Shown: positions 1-7,931, counted from the stretch's first letter. The stretch is 15,052 bases of DNA from an uncultured Faecalibacterium sp. (GCA_900551435.1 URVW01000057.1:1-15052); one strand, 5' to 3'. The notes: generated by a model not told the origin, from the letters alone. Translations and numbers: made by a program.

Positions 1-61
1 GTCAACGAAAAAATGTTAGCAGTGATTATTCAGTTTTGAAGGCACGTCCTTCTAAAAACAC

Positions 62-90
62 TGGACAAATAGTAAACCGTATGGTATACT
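62..90 (+). promoter_or_regulatory. Promoter of the 5S rRNA gene
   Basis: A near-consensus sigma-A promoter is visible: TGGACA (62-67), a 17-nt spacer, then TATACT (85-90), with TGG directly before the -10 (82-84) making an extended -10. Transcription would begin near 97, about 7 nt before the 5S gene. This suggests the 5S RNA can be made independently of a 16S-23S transcript. Confidence 0.75.
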
Positions 91-103
91 AAGCCAGTCA
101 TAT

Positions 104-221
104 GGTCGGTGACGATGACGGTGAGGTCCCACCTGTTCCCATTCCGAACACAGTAGTTAAGCTCACTCGTGCCCAAGATAGTTCGCTGGAAACGGCGCGT
201 GAAAATAGGTAGTCGCCGACT
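104..221 (+). rRNA. rrf: 5S ribosomal RNA
   Basis: This is 5S rRNA, a component of the large ribosomal subunit. The typical 5S core is readable, including CCATTCCGAACACAG and the following GTAGTTAAGCTC. The closing helix pairs GTCGGTGAC (105-113) with GTCGCCGAC (212-220), with one G-U pair. Length is about 117 nt, as expected for Firmicutes. The exact ends are uncertain by 1-3 nt. It has its own promoter just upstream and an intrinsic terminator just downstream. The 100 nt before it do not look like the 3' end of a 23S gene, so it appears to be a separate transcription unit, though a 23S gene further upstream outside the window cannot be excluded. Confidence 0.95.
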
Positions 222-227
222 TGATGT

Positions 228-267
228 GAACCCCCTGAGGAAGTGATTCTTCAGGGGGTTCGTTTTT
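228..267 (+). terminator. Intrinsic terminator of 5S rRNA
   Basis: GAACCCCCTGA (228-238) pairs with TCAGGGGGTTC (251-261), with further pairing inside (GAA/TTC) and a GTGA loop, followed by GTTTTT. A strong rho-independent terminator directly after the 5S gene. Confidence 0.9.
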
Positions 268-426
268 GCGTGCGGGAAAATGCGGGGATTGGAAAGTGCG
301 TAAGGCGGGACTGCTGCGAGGAAACTTGGCGGCTGTGCAGTGGATTTTTCAAGCGAAAACGAAGAAGCGTGAGTGTAGCTTTCGGAGATAGAGCGTGGAA
401 AGTAAAAGCGATAACATTCAGAACGA

Positions 427-455
427 TTGCGGGATGCGCGATTGGATGGTATCAT
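427..455 (+). promoter_or_regulatory. Promoter of the GNAT gene pair
   Basis: TTGCGG (427-432), 17-nt spacer, TATCAT (450-455), with TGG at 447-449 (extended -10). Transcription would start near 462, about 28 nt before the ATG at 490. The stretch 268-426 between the 5S terminator and this promoter shows no gene or structure that I can support. Confidence 0.6.
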
Positions 456-489
456 AGAAGAAAACACAGAATATCCGGAGGTGTGCGAC

Positions 490-1017
490 ATGCGCTTAGA
501 AGAGGGAATGCTGTGCATCCGGGATGCCGAAGCGGACGACAGCGCACAGCTTGTAAAATGGTGGAACGATGGAAGCGTGATGGCACACGCAGGATTTCCG
601 AAAGGGCTTGGCACGACGGAAGAACAGGTTCGCGAGAAACTGGCGCGGTGTGAGCAGGGACCAAAGAAAATTCTGATGATCCTTTTTCAGGGAACGGTCA
701 TCGGAGAGATGAATTACGATGTGTGGGATGCTCATACCGTCGAAATCGGGATCAAGATCTGTGAGAAAGAATATCAGAACAGAGGGCTGGGCCGGACTGT
801 ACTCAGAATGCTCCTTCGGGAACTGTTTTCGATGGGGTATGAAAAAATCGTTCTGGATACCAACCTGAAAAACCAGCGCGCTCAGCATGTGTATGAGCTG
901 CTGGGATTCCAAAAGCTTCGGGTTCGTGAAAATTCTTGGGTCGATCAGGTCGGAGAGCTTCAGTCCTCGGTCGAATATGAGCTGAAGCCGGACCATTTTC
1001 GGGATTCGTCCGATTGA
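490..1017 (+). CDS. GNAT family N-acetyltransferase
   Basis: A 175-residue GNAT acetyltransferase, which would move an acetyl group from acetyl-CoA to an amine on an unknown small molecule or protein. The acetyl-CoA loop is visible as QNRGLG (residues 96-101), followed by the usual helix and the C-terminal pattern NQRAQHVYELLGF (128-140). The ATG at 490 is chosen because GGAGG (477-481) sits 8 nt upstream; an in-frame TTG at 427 would lie inside the -35 element of the promoter. Length is normal for a single-domain GNAT. It is followed 17 nt later by a second GNAT gene and probably shares its mRNA. The opening (IRDAEADDSAQLVKWWND) resembles the group that includes aminoglycoside 6'-acetyltransferases and RimJ/RimL-like enzymes, but the substrate cannot be told from sequence. 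Confidence 0.88.
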   Translation: MRLEEGMLCIRDAEADDSAQLVKWWNDGSVMAHAGFPKGLGTTEEQVREKLARCEQGPKKILMILFQGTVIGEMNYDVWDAHTVEIGIKICEKEYQNRGLGRTVLRMLLRELFSMGYEKIVLDTNLKNQRAQHVYELLGFQKLRVRENSWVDQVGELQSSVEYELKPDHFRDSSD

Positions 1018-1034
1018 CGGAAAGAGAGGGATAC

Positions 1035-1562
1035 ATGGAAGTTTTGCCGATCGAAACGCCGCGCTTGCAGCTGCGGCAGTTTGCTGTGGAAGATGCAGAG
1101 GACGTCTTTGCAATTTTTTCGGACGAAGAAACAACGCTGGACTGCGGTGGATACCATGCGTTTGATGCAATGGATGAGGAATACAGCCGCTTGATGCAGA
1201 AATTTGCAGGACAGATGCGGTACAGCGTTGTTTTGAAGGAGACCGGGCGCGTCATCGGGGTGATCTCGATGAAGGACGCAGAACGTGCGGTTCCGGGCTG
1301 GGAACTGGGCATTGAGATCGCGCCCAATGCCCGCCGGAACGGATATGCACAGGAAGCTCTTGCGGCTGTGGTGGAGACGTACTTCGCAAAAACGGACACG
1401 GTCCTGTTCACGGGCGGACACTATGCCTATCATACGCGGTCGGGGGAATTGCTGAAAAAGCTGGGGTTTGTCTATGAAGGCGTCGAGCACCTTGCGATGC
1501 ATCATGCGGTGCGCGGGCCGACAGACTTGGTCTGCTACTATCGGGCGAAAGAGCAGGAGTGA
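1035..1562 (+). CDS. GNAT family N-acetyltransferase, RimJ/RimL-like
   Basis: A second 175-residue GNAT, of the RimJ/RimL-like (Acetyltransf_3) type. The start MEVLPIETPRLQLRQF is the classic 'ETPRL-LR' N-terminus of this group. The acetyl-CoA loop is RRNGYAQEA (residues 100-108), and the C-terminal ELLKKLGFVYEG (138-149) matches the family's last strand and helix. Members acetylate protein N-termini, amino groups or small molecules; the target here is unknown. The ATG at 1035 follows AGAGAGGG (1023-1030); an in-frame TTG at 1014 overlaps the upstream stop and has no comparable site. It lies 17 nt after the first GNAT gene and is followed by a terminator, so the two form a bicistronic unit. 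The two proteins are only distant relatives, so this is not a recent tandem duplication. Confidence 0.88.
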   Translation: MEVLPIETPRLQLRQFAVEDAEDVFAIFSDEETTLDCGGYHAFDAMDEEYSRLMQKFAGQMRYSVVLKETGRVIGVISMKDAERAVPGWELGIEIAPNARRNGYAQEALAAVVETYFAKTDTVLFTGGHYAYHTRSGELLKKLGFVYEGVEHLAMHHAVRGPTDLVCYYRAKEQE

Positions 1563-1603
1563 GTTTCCCTGCATCTGGACTGAAAATCAGAAGAAAAAAT
1601 GGG

Positions 1604-1640
1604 ATCCGCTGCCTCGGAAAAAGGAGACGGCGGATTTTTT
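1604..1640 (+). terminator. Intrinsic terminator after the GNAT pair
   Basis: ATCCGCTGCCTC (1604-1615) pairs with GAGACGGCGGAT (1624-1635), with one G-U and one mismatch, an 8-nt loop GGAAAAAG, then TTTTT (1636-1640). It ends the GNAT unit just before the next promoter. Confidence 0.8.
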
Positions 1641-1651
1641 CTGCAAATCTC

Positions 1652-1680
1652 TTGCATCTGGCCCACCGGTGCGGTATGCT
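1652..1680 (+). promoter_or_regulatory. Promoter of the SNF2 / murein-peptide gene unit
   Basis: TTGCAT (1652-1657), 17-nt spacer, TATGCT (1675-1680). The transcript would start near 1687, leaving a leader of about 28 nt before the ATG at 1715. It lies immediately after the GNAT terminator. Confidence 0.55.
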
Positions 1681-1714
1681 TAACCAATAGAGCACGCAGA
1701 GGGAGGGAACCCGA

Positions 1715-4700
1715 ATGGACATGGAAGACATCCGATATCTGCTGGGAAGCACGATTTTCGCGCGAGCAAAGGCCTACATTGGCCGCATCCAGAAGTTCGA
1801 CTGCGAGACAGCCGAAAACGGAGTGCGGCATCTCAGCGCGGAAGTGCGGGGAGGCGGACGCAACCTTTACCACACGCAGGTGTGGCTGCGCCAGAACGGC
1901 AGCTTCGTCAGCGCAAGCTGCTCCTGCCCCTACAACGAGAGCGGTGAGGGTCCCTGCTGTAAGCATATTGGTGCGCTTTTGATGTACGACAACGACGGGC
2001 ATCCACAGGAGGCCGAAGCACCGAAACCGGTGGCGCAGATCCCCGGTGTCGTGCGCGGAACGGCCAATCTGCCCGCCGAGGAGCCGGAAGCCGCCCGAAA
2101 GGACAGCTATGCTTCGGGATTGGAGATGCTGTTCGGTAAAAAATGGCGGGGCGACGAGCCGGAATCGGATGCGGCGGCCAGGGAGCTGCTTCGAACCTAT
2201 CAGGAAGGTGCGCTGGCAGACATGGACGAAGCGGTCGTGGACCAGCGCACCGGCTTCGTGGAGCTGGAACCGGAACTGACCCTTCTGCCCGGAGAACGTC
2301 CATGGCTGCGTCTGCGCATCTCGGACGGCGGACGTCAGTATGTGGTCAAGAGCGTGCAGACTCTTTTGGAGGACATCGAGGCCGGGAAAACCGTCGGCTA
2401 TGGCAAGGCGCTGAACTTCCAGCACCGCTGGGATGCCTTTACCCCCGAAGCGCAGCAGATCTTGAGCTTGCTGCGGCGTCAGGTGAGTGCCAAGCAGGAA
2501 CTGGAAAGCGGGCGTCTGCGCAGTTATGGAAGCGCTGAAAAAGGCCCTGCAGGCGGCATTGCGCTGACCGGCGAAATTTTCGACGCACTGGTGGCGATGT
2601 ACGCCGGACGTCATGAGCTGGGCGGCTACATTCTGCGCGAGGGCATTCCTTCGCTGACCATGAAGGTGGAAAAACGGCGGGGCGGCGTGGAGATCGCGGT
2701 ACATCCGGCGCTGGGCTGGGTGAGCGGTCTGGATGCCGATTACCTCTATAGTGAGGATACTCTTTGGCGGCTGGACCGGGCGGGTTCGGCCCGGATGCTG
2801 CCCGCACTGAAGGCCCTGAGCGGAAAGAGCCTGTTTTTTACCAGCAAGGATGCAACGGCATTTTGCAGCTATGTGCTGCCGGAACTGGGCCGAAAGGTGA
2901 CCATCGAGGACCCGGAACGGCTTTTGCTGAATCAAATTCCGCTGGAACCGGTGACGCAGTTCTATTTGGATGCGCCGCAGATGGGGGCTGTGAGCGCCCA
3001 TCTGGAATTTTTGTACGGCGAGGACCGCGTGACGCCGTTCGCGCCCCCGCCGCAGGGACTTGTGCGGGATGCCCGGGCCGAGAACCGGGCCGCAAAGCTG
3101 CTGGGCCGGTATCTCGAAGCCGGCGAAGGGCTGCAGTACAGCACCTACGATGAGGAAGCCGTTTATCGCTTTCTGGACGAGGGTGTTCCGGCCCTGATAA
3201 ACGAGGGCGAGGTCTATCTGACGGACGCGTTCCGAAACCTACAGGCTCCGCCGCCGAAAATCTCCGTGGGGGTGTCGGTGCATGGAAGCGTCCTCGACCT
3301 CGAGGTGGACACCGGCGAATTTCCGGTGGGAGAGCTGAAACAGCTGCTGAGATCGCTCCATCAGAAAAAGCGGTATCACCGTCTGCGGGACGGGCGGCTG
3401 CTCCGATTGGATGACAGTCTGGAAGGGCTGGACGAGCTGAACGAAACGCTGGAGCTTTCCGGCGCAAAGCTTGGAAAAAATCATGCAGAACTGCCGCTTT
3501 ATCGCGCGCCGAGTCTGGACTGGGCACTGTCGGGACAGAACGGCATCCGCTTCAACCGCGACGATGCGTTCCGGCGGATCAGCCGAAGCTTCCATGCAGT
3601 CAAGGACAGCGAATACACCCCGCCCCTCTCCCTGCAAAAAGTCCTACGCAAGTATCAGCGGGACGGCTATCGCTGGCTTCGGACGCTGGACGGCTACGGG
3701 ATGGGCGGCATTCTGGCCGACGATATGGGACTTGGCAAGACGGTTCAGGTGCTGAGCTATCTGCTCTCCATCAAGGAGCTGGGCGAAAACACCCTGCCCA
3801 GCCTGATCGTCTGTCCGGCGTCGCTGGTGCTGAACTGGGCGGAGGAGTGTCAGAAATTCACGCCGGAACTGCGCTGCATCGTCGTGGACGGCGGCGCGGC
3901 CCACCGCGCCGAACTGGCCGAACAGTGGGACAGCGCGGACGTGATCGTGACGAGCTATGACCTGCTCCGCCGCGATGAAGCGCTGTATCAGGACCGGAAA
4001 TTCTACGCCTGTATCCTCGACGAAGCACAGGCCATCAAAAATCACACGACTCAGAAGTACAAGGCCGTGTGTCAGGTGAGCTGCCGGGTGCGGTTCGCAC
4101 TGACCGGAACGCCGGTGGAGAACCGGCTGGGCGAGCTGTGGAGCATCTTCTCGTTCCTGATGCCCGGATATCTGCCGCCGTACAAAACCTTCTGCGCCCG
4201 ATTCGAAAAGCCCATCGTGCAGGAGAACGACCCGGCGGCGGTGCGGCGGCTGAATCAGCTGACCGGGCCGTTCATCCTCCGCCGGATGAAGGCGGACGTT
4301 CTGAAGGAACTGCCGCCCAAGACCGAAAATGTGTATCGCATTGAGATGGAAGCCGAGCAGCGGAAGCTGTATTTGGCGGCGGTGATAGATGCCCGCGAAA
4401 AACTGCGGGCGGCAAAACCTGAGGACAAGATGGCCGTGTTTGCGGTGCTCATGCGTCTGCGGGAGATCTGCTGCGACCCGCGGCTCATCGCCGACAACTG
4501 GGAGGGCGGAAGCGCCAAGCTGGACGCCTGTGTGGAGCTGGTGACCTCGGCCGTCGAGGGCGGCCACCGCATTTTGCTGTTCAGTCAGTTCACCTCGATG
4601 CTGGACCTGCTGGCAAGGCGTCTGGACGAAGAGGGTATCAGCCACTTTACCCTGCAAGGTTCGACCCCGAAGCCGGTCCGCGCCGAACTGGTGCGGCGGT

Positions 4701-5032
4701 TCAACGGGGGCGAGGTCAGCGTATTTCTGATCTCCCTGCGGGCGGGCGGAACCGGCCTGAACCTGACAGCGGCCGATATCGTCATCCACTACGACCCGTG
4801 GTGGAACGTCGCGGCCCAGAATCAGGCCACCGACCGCGCTTATCGCATCGGCCAGCAGAACCCGGTGCAGGTGTATAAGCTCATCGCGCAGGAGACCATT
4901 GAGGAAAAGATCATGGAATTGCAGCAAGCCAAGCAGTCGATGGCTGAGGCGGTGACAGGAAGCGCCGATGGAGCCATCTTGTCTATGAAGCCGGAAGAGC
5001 TGCTGGAACTGTTGGAGGTGCCGGAAGGATGA
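1715..5032 (+). CDS. SWIM zinc-finger SNF2-family helicase/ATPase
   Basis: A 1105-residue bacterial SNF2 ATPase (helicase superfamily 2), expected to translocate on double-stranded DNA and remodel protein-DNA complexes. An N-terminal SWIM zinc finger is present: C69-x-C71 ... C82-x-H84. Residues about 100-640 are a long middle region of the type linked to bacterial SNF2 proteins, without a motif I can name. The motor follows: Walker A DDMGLGKT (669-676, K675), Walker B DEAQ (769-772), then LTGTPVEN, and in the second lobe LLFSQF, SLRAGGTGLNL and motif VI QATDRAYRIGQ (1037-1047). All key residues look intact. GGGAGGG (1701-1707) is 7 nt before the ATG; a second ATG lies two codons in. Its stop overlaps the next gene's start (ATGA), so the two are translationally coupled. 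RapA/HepA is a distant relative, but RapA lacks SWIM. A defence role is possible for some SNF2 proteins but nothing nearby supports it. Confidence 0.93.
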   Translation: MDMEDIRYLLGSTIFARAKAYIGRIQKFDCETAENGVRHLSAEVRGGGRNLYHTQVWLRQNGSFVSASCSCPYNESGEGPCCKHIGALLMYDNDGHPQEAEAPKPVAQIPGVVRGTANLPAEEPEAARKDSYASGLEMLFGKKWRGDEPESDAAARELLRTYQEGALADMDEAVVDQRTGFVELEPELTLLPGERPWLRLRISDGGRQYVVKSVQTLLEDIEAGKTVGYGKALNFQHRWDAFTPEAQQILSLLRRQVSAKQELESGRLRSYGSAEKGPAGGIALTGEIFDALVAMYAGRHELGGYILREGIPSLTMKVEKRRGGVEIAVHPALGWVSGLDADYLYSEDTLWRLDRAGSARMLPALKALSGKSLFFTSKDATAFCSYVLPELGRKVTIEDPERLLLNQIPLEPVTQFYLDAPQMGAVSAHLEFLYGEDRVTPFAPPPQGLVRDARAENRAAKLLGRYLEAGEGLQYSTYDEEAVYRFLDEGVPALINEGEVYLTDAFRNLQAPPPKISVGVSVHGSVLDLEVDTGEFPVGELKQLLRSLHQKKRYHRLRDGRLLRLDDSLEGLDELNETLELSGAKLGKNHAELPLYRAPSLDWALSGQNGIRFNRDDAFRRISRSFHAVKDSEYTPPLSLQKVLRKYQRDGYRWLRTLDGYGMGGILADDMGLGKTVQVLSYLLSIKELGENTLPSLIVCPASLVLNWAEECQKFTPELRCIVVDGGAAHRAELAEQWDSADVIVTSYDLLRRDEALYQDRKFYACILDEAQAIKNHTTQKYKAVCQVSCRVRFALTGTPVENRLGELWSIFSFLMPGYLPPYKTFCARFEKPIVQENDPAAVRRLNQLTGPFILRRMKADVLKELPPKTENVYRIEMEAEQRKLYLAAVIDAREKLRAAKPEDKMAVFAVLMRLREICCDPRLIADNWEGGSAKLDACVELVTSAVEGGHRILLFSQFTSMLDLLARRLDEEGISHFTLQGSTPKPVRAELVRRFNGGEVSVFLISLRAGGTGLNLTAADIVIHYDPWWNVAAQNQATDRAYRIGQQNPVQVYKLIAQETIEEKIMELQQAKQSMAEAVTGSADGAILSMKPEELLELLEVPEG

Positions 5033-6012
5033 AATTTGCACTCTTTGCACGGTCGGTCGTGACCATCTACGACCTGCCGACGACCACAAAGGAAAGCGAA
5101 GCGGGCATCGTCTCCACCATCGGGGACGAGGGCCTGTATGGACAGGCCTGTCAGGTGCGCACCGCACCCGGCGGCGTGACCGCAGAAGGGGAGAAGCTCC
5201 CGGACGGGGTGGCCGAAGTGGTCACTTTTTACGGCTATCACGGCTATGTGTTCGAGCCGGACCTCTATTTTATGGAGGAATCCGACCTGCGGGCCTATCT
5301 TGGCGCGGAGCTGGTCATGGCGGGCCGCGCCACCGATGTGCTCAGTCTGCCGAAGGTGCAGGGCGTCCGGCTGTTGGAGCTGGAACGCGGCGCGGTGCTC
5401 CGCCGGCTGCAAGAAGCCGAACCGCACGACGGCTGGGCGAAGGTCCAGCTCGTGGACGGAACGACCGGCTATGTCCGGGATGTGGCATTGGAACCGGTGC
5501 GCTATCCGATGACGGCGGTATTCACGCAGGAAGCGGGCCGCAGCTTCGACGAAGCGCTGGCGCTGGCCGAGGGCTGCAAGCCGGAAACACTGGTGCAGAC
5601 CGCGCTGGACCGCTGGCACGGCGGGAGCGAAGCGGCGTTCCGGAACCAACTCGTGGAACAGGCGAAAAAATACCTCGGCACGGAGTACCGCTGGGGCGGA
5701 AAATCCGGCCGCGGCATCGACTGTTCCGGGCTGGTCAGCAGCGCCTACATGCAATGCGGCGTCCTGATTTACCGGGACGCTAAGCTGGTGGAGGGCTGGC
5801 CGATGCATGAGATCTCGTTTGAAGAGAAAAAGCGGGGCGATGCACTGTATTTCCCCGGCCACATCGCGCTGTATCTGGGCGAGGGGCGGTACATCCACTC
5901 CACCGGCGCGGCGAACAGCGGCGGTGTGGTCCTGAACAGCCTCGACCCGGCGGACCCGCTCTATCGGGAGGACTTGGTCAAGAGTTTGTATGCTGTGGGA
6001 AGTTTATTTTGA
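5029..6012 (+). CDS. NlpC/P60 cysteine peptidase, YkfC-like (murein peptide gamma-D-glutamyl endopeptidase)
   Basis: A 327-residue NlpC/P60 enzyme of YkfC type, which cleaves the gamma-D-Glu-diamino acid bond of murein peptides. Residues about 1-205 are SH3-like (b-strand rich, with phrases such as YGYHGYVFEPDLYF and TTGYVRDVAL). The catalytic domain is about 210-327, with C232 in DCSGLV, H278 in PGHIALYLG and H290 in YIHSTG as the likely catalytic Cys-His-His set. There is no signal peptide (the N-terminus MKFALFARSVVTIYDLP is too short and not followed by a cleavage site), so it probably acts in the cytoplasm on recycled peptides. The ATG overlaps the SNF2 stop by 4 nt, with GGAGGTG (5014-5020) 8 nt before it. 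The dipeptidase gene begins 15 nt after the stop. YkfC-like specificity is inferred from architecture and context. Confidence 0.88.
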   Translation: MKFALFARSVVTIYDLPTTTKESEAGIVSTIGDEGLYGQACQVRTAPGGVTAEGEKLPDGVAEVVTFYGYHGYVFEPDLYFMEESDLRAYLGAELVMAGRATDVLSLPKVQGVRLLELERGAVLRRLQEAEPHDGWAKVQLVDGTTGYVRDVALEPVRYPMTAVFTQEAGRSFDEALALAEGCKPETLVQTALDRWHGGSEAAFRNQLVEQAKKYLGTEYRWGGKSGRGIDCSGLVSSAYMQCGVLIYRDAKLVEGWPMHEISFEEKKRGDALYFPGHIALYLGEGRYIHSTGAANSGGVVLNSLDPADPLYREDLVKSLYAVGSLF

Positions 6013-6027
6013 AAGGATGTTGAACCT

Positions 6028-7032
6028 ATGAAAGTTTTTGATCTGCACTGTGATACCCTGAGTGAACTGCGCCATGCTGAACAGCGGGGCGAACACAAGA
6101 GCTTTGCGCAAAACGATCTGCATATTGATCTGCAAAAATTACAGAAAGGCGATTACATGTTGCAATGCTTTGCCGCCTTTGTGAATCTGGCGGACCCGAC
6201 TCCCGGAGCCGACCCGCTGGTGACGGCGCTGGAAGAGATCGATGTGTTCAAGCGCATTATGGCGAAGTATCCGGACCAGATCGCGCCGGTTTACCGCCCC
6301 GAGGACATCCGCAAAAATGCCGAGGCGGGCAAGATCAGCGGGATGCTGACCATCGAAGAAGGCGGCTGCTGCAAGGGCAGCCTTGGCGTTCTGCGCCGGA
6401 TGTACGAGCTGGGCGTCCGGATGATGACCCTGACGTGGAACCACGAAAACGAGCTGGCCAGCCCGAACGTGGTCCCGGGTGCGGGCGTGGATGCCATCTG
6501 GCCCTGCCAGCCCAACACTGAGACGGGCCTGAAGGAAAAGGGCTTCGAGTTCCTTGCCGAGATGGAGCGGCTGCACATCATCGCGGACGTGAGCCACCTG
6601 TCCGATAAGGGCTTCTGGGACATCGCCGAGCACAGCACCCGCCCCTTCGCGGCCAGCCATTCCAACTGCCGCGCACTGGCTCCGCATTGCCGCAACCTCA
6701 CCGATGAGATGATCCGCGTCATGGCAGAGCGCGGCGGCTTGGTGGGCCTGAACTACTGCTCCGGCTTCCTCGACGACCAGCCCCGCCCGGAACTCTGCCG
6801 CAGCACCACGGCCCTGATGGCAAAACATGCGGCGCACTTCAAACAGGTGGGCGGCATCGAGATCATCGGTCTGGGCAGCGACTTTGACGGCATCGGCGGA
6901 AAGCTGGAGATGGACGACTGCTCCAAGCTGCCGCTGCTGGCCGATGCCCTGCGGAAGGAAGGCTTTACCGAGGACGAGGTAGAGCGCATCTTCTACCGGA
7001 ACGCACAGCGCTTCTTTGAGGAAAATCTGTAA
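6028..7032 (+). CDS. Membrane dipeptidase, peptidase family M19 (renal dipeptidase-like)
   Basis: A 334-residue zinc dipeptidase of the M19 amidohydrolase family. The metal-binding set is complete: H7-x-D9 in DLHCDTL, bridging E111 in IEEGG, H190 in DVSHLSD, H211 in ASHSNCRAL, and the late acid D285 in GLGSDFDG. The family hydrolyses dipeptides and, unusually, tolerates a D-residue at the C-terminal side. It has no signal peptide, so a cytoplasmic role is likely. AAAGGA (6012-6017) is 10 nt before the ATG. Following a YkfC-type peptidase, a natural substrate would be L-Ala-D-Glu; this is inference. It is followed 22 nt later by a serine hydrolase gene and probably shares the same mRNA. Length is typical of bacterial M19 enzymes. 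Confidence 0.93.
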   Translation: MKVFDLHCDTLSELRHAEQRGEHKSFAQNDLHIDLQKLQKGDYMLQCFAAFVNLADPTPGADPLVTALEEIDVFKRIMAKYPDQIAPVYRPEDIRKNAEAGKISGMLTIEEGGCCKGSLGVLRRMYELGVRMMTLTWNHENELASPNVVPGAGVDAIWPCQPNTETGLKEKGFEFLAEMERLHIIADVSHLSDKGFWDIAEHSTRPFAASHSNCRALAPHCRNLTDEMIRVMAERGGLVGLNYCSGFLDDQPRPELCRSTTALMAKHAAHFKQVGGIEIIGLGSDFDGIGGKLEMDDCSKLPLLADALRKEGFTEDEVERIFYRNAQRFFEENL

Positions 7033-7054
7033 AAAGAGAGAGGAATATTCCAAA

Positions 7055-7906
7055 ATGGACAAGAATATGACGTTGGAAAAGCGCATTGCGGCGGAACTGT
7101 ACTCCTATCAGGGCAAGATGAGCGTGTTCGTGGACGACCTGCGCGGCCACACGGTGGAGATCGGCGCAGACGAGGAATTTGAAACGGCATCCACCATCAA
7201 GGCGTTCATTCTGGCGGTGCTGTATCTGCAGGTCAGCCGGGGCAAGGCCAGCTTGGACGATTTTATCACCTACGAGGAAAGCCAGTTCGTGGACGGCTCG
7301 GGAATGCTCCGCGCCTTGGGCGTGGGTGCGAAGCTCAAAGTCAAGGACACCGCGACCATGATGATCATTTGCTCGGACAACATCGCCACCAATATGGTCA
7401 TCGACTATCTGGGGCTGGACACCATCAACGCCTGTATCAAGGAGTTGGGCTTCGAACATACGGTCCTCCATAATCCGCTCCACTTTGACCGCTACCGCGA
7501 CCTTGGCACGACCACCCCGCGCGATTACGCGGCGCTGTTCGCACAGGTGGCGAAGGGCACGCTGGTCAGCCCGGAAGCCAGCGCGGAGATGCTGGCCATC
7601 TTCCGCCAGCAGCATTACAATACCATGCTGACCCACGACTTCCCGCAGTTCTATCTGGACTGCGAGGAGACGGGCGAGCCGGAACTGATCTGGGTCGCCA
7701 GCAAGAGCGGCAGTATGAATGCGTGCCGCAACGATGGCGGCATCATCCACACGCCCTACGGCGAATATGTCATCGTGCTCATGAATAAAGAGTTCCATGA
7801 CATCATCGAGTACAACGACCACCCGTCGATGGTCTACGGCGCGCGGGTGTCGCGGATGATCTTGGACCAGATCTTGGCCTGTGAGGGAAAATTGTATCTT
7901 GATTGA
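7055..7906 (+). CDS. Class A beta-lactamase-fold serine hydrolase lacking the deacylation glutamate
   Basis: A 283-residue protein of the penicillin-recognising serine hydrolase fold (class A beta-lactamase-related). The motifs are S46-T-I-K49 (SxxK), S107-D-N109 (SDN) and K217-S-G219 (KTG equivalent), with normal spacing. The omega-loop region between about 139 and 155 (HNPLHFDRYRDLGTTTP) has no ExxLN, so the glutamate that hydrolyses the acyl-enzyme in true class A beta-lactamases is absent. No signal peptide is present. It is therefore unlikely to be an antibiotic-resistance beta-lactamase; an esterase, peptidase or peptide-binding role fits better. The ATG at 7055 follows AGAGAGGA (7036-7043) at 11 nt; a TTG at 7016 inside the upstream gene is in frame but has no ribosome site. 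It is the last gene of the SNF2-NlpC-M19 unit. Confidence 0.87.
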   Translation: MDKNMTLEKRIAAELYSYQGKMSVFVDDLRGHTVEIGADEEFETASTIKAFILAVLYLQVSRGKASLDDFITYEESQFVDGSGMLRALGVGAKLKVKDTATMMIICSDNIATNMVIDYLGLDTINACIKELGFEHTVLHNPLHFDRYRDLGTTTPRDYAALFAQVAKGTLVSPEASAEMLAIFRQQHYNTMLTHDFPQFYLDCEETGEPELIWVASKSGSMNACRNDGGIIHTPYGEYVIVLMNKEFHDIIEYNDHPSMVYGARVSRMILDQILACEGKLYLD

Positions 7907-7931
7907 GTACTCTGTCTTGCTGCGCCCGCCA

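Noticed and set aside
33..57. Small hairpin GTTTTGAAGG...CCTTCTAAAAC upstream of the 5S promoter
   Set aside because: The perfect stem is only 5 bp with a bulged extension, with no T-run on either strand. Not convincing as a terminator or operator.
490..1562. Tandem duplication of the two GNAT genes
   Set aside because: Both are 175 residues, but their N-termini, acetyl-CoA loops and C-termini differ strongly; they belong to different GNAT groups.
1538..3001. Long open frame (487 codons) on the minus strand opposite the SNF2 gene
   Set aside because: It is antisense to a gene with clear domains, its product is His/Gln/Arg-rich without known motifs, and such frames are common opposite GC-rich genes. 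The same holds for 3644-5167 and 4840-5898.
1715..7906. A SNF2-based phage defence system
   Set aside because: SNF2 ATPases occur in DISARM and similar systems, but no methylase, nuclease, PLD or other partner is present; the neighbours are peptidases.
7055..7906. An antibiotic-resistance beta-lactamase
   Set aside because: There is no signal peptide and no ExxLN deacylation motif, so resistance is not supported.
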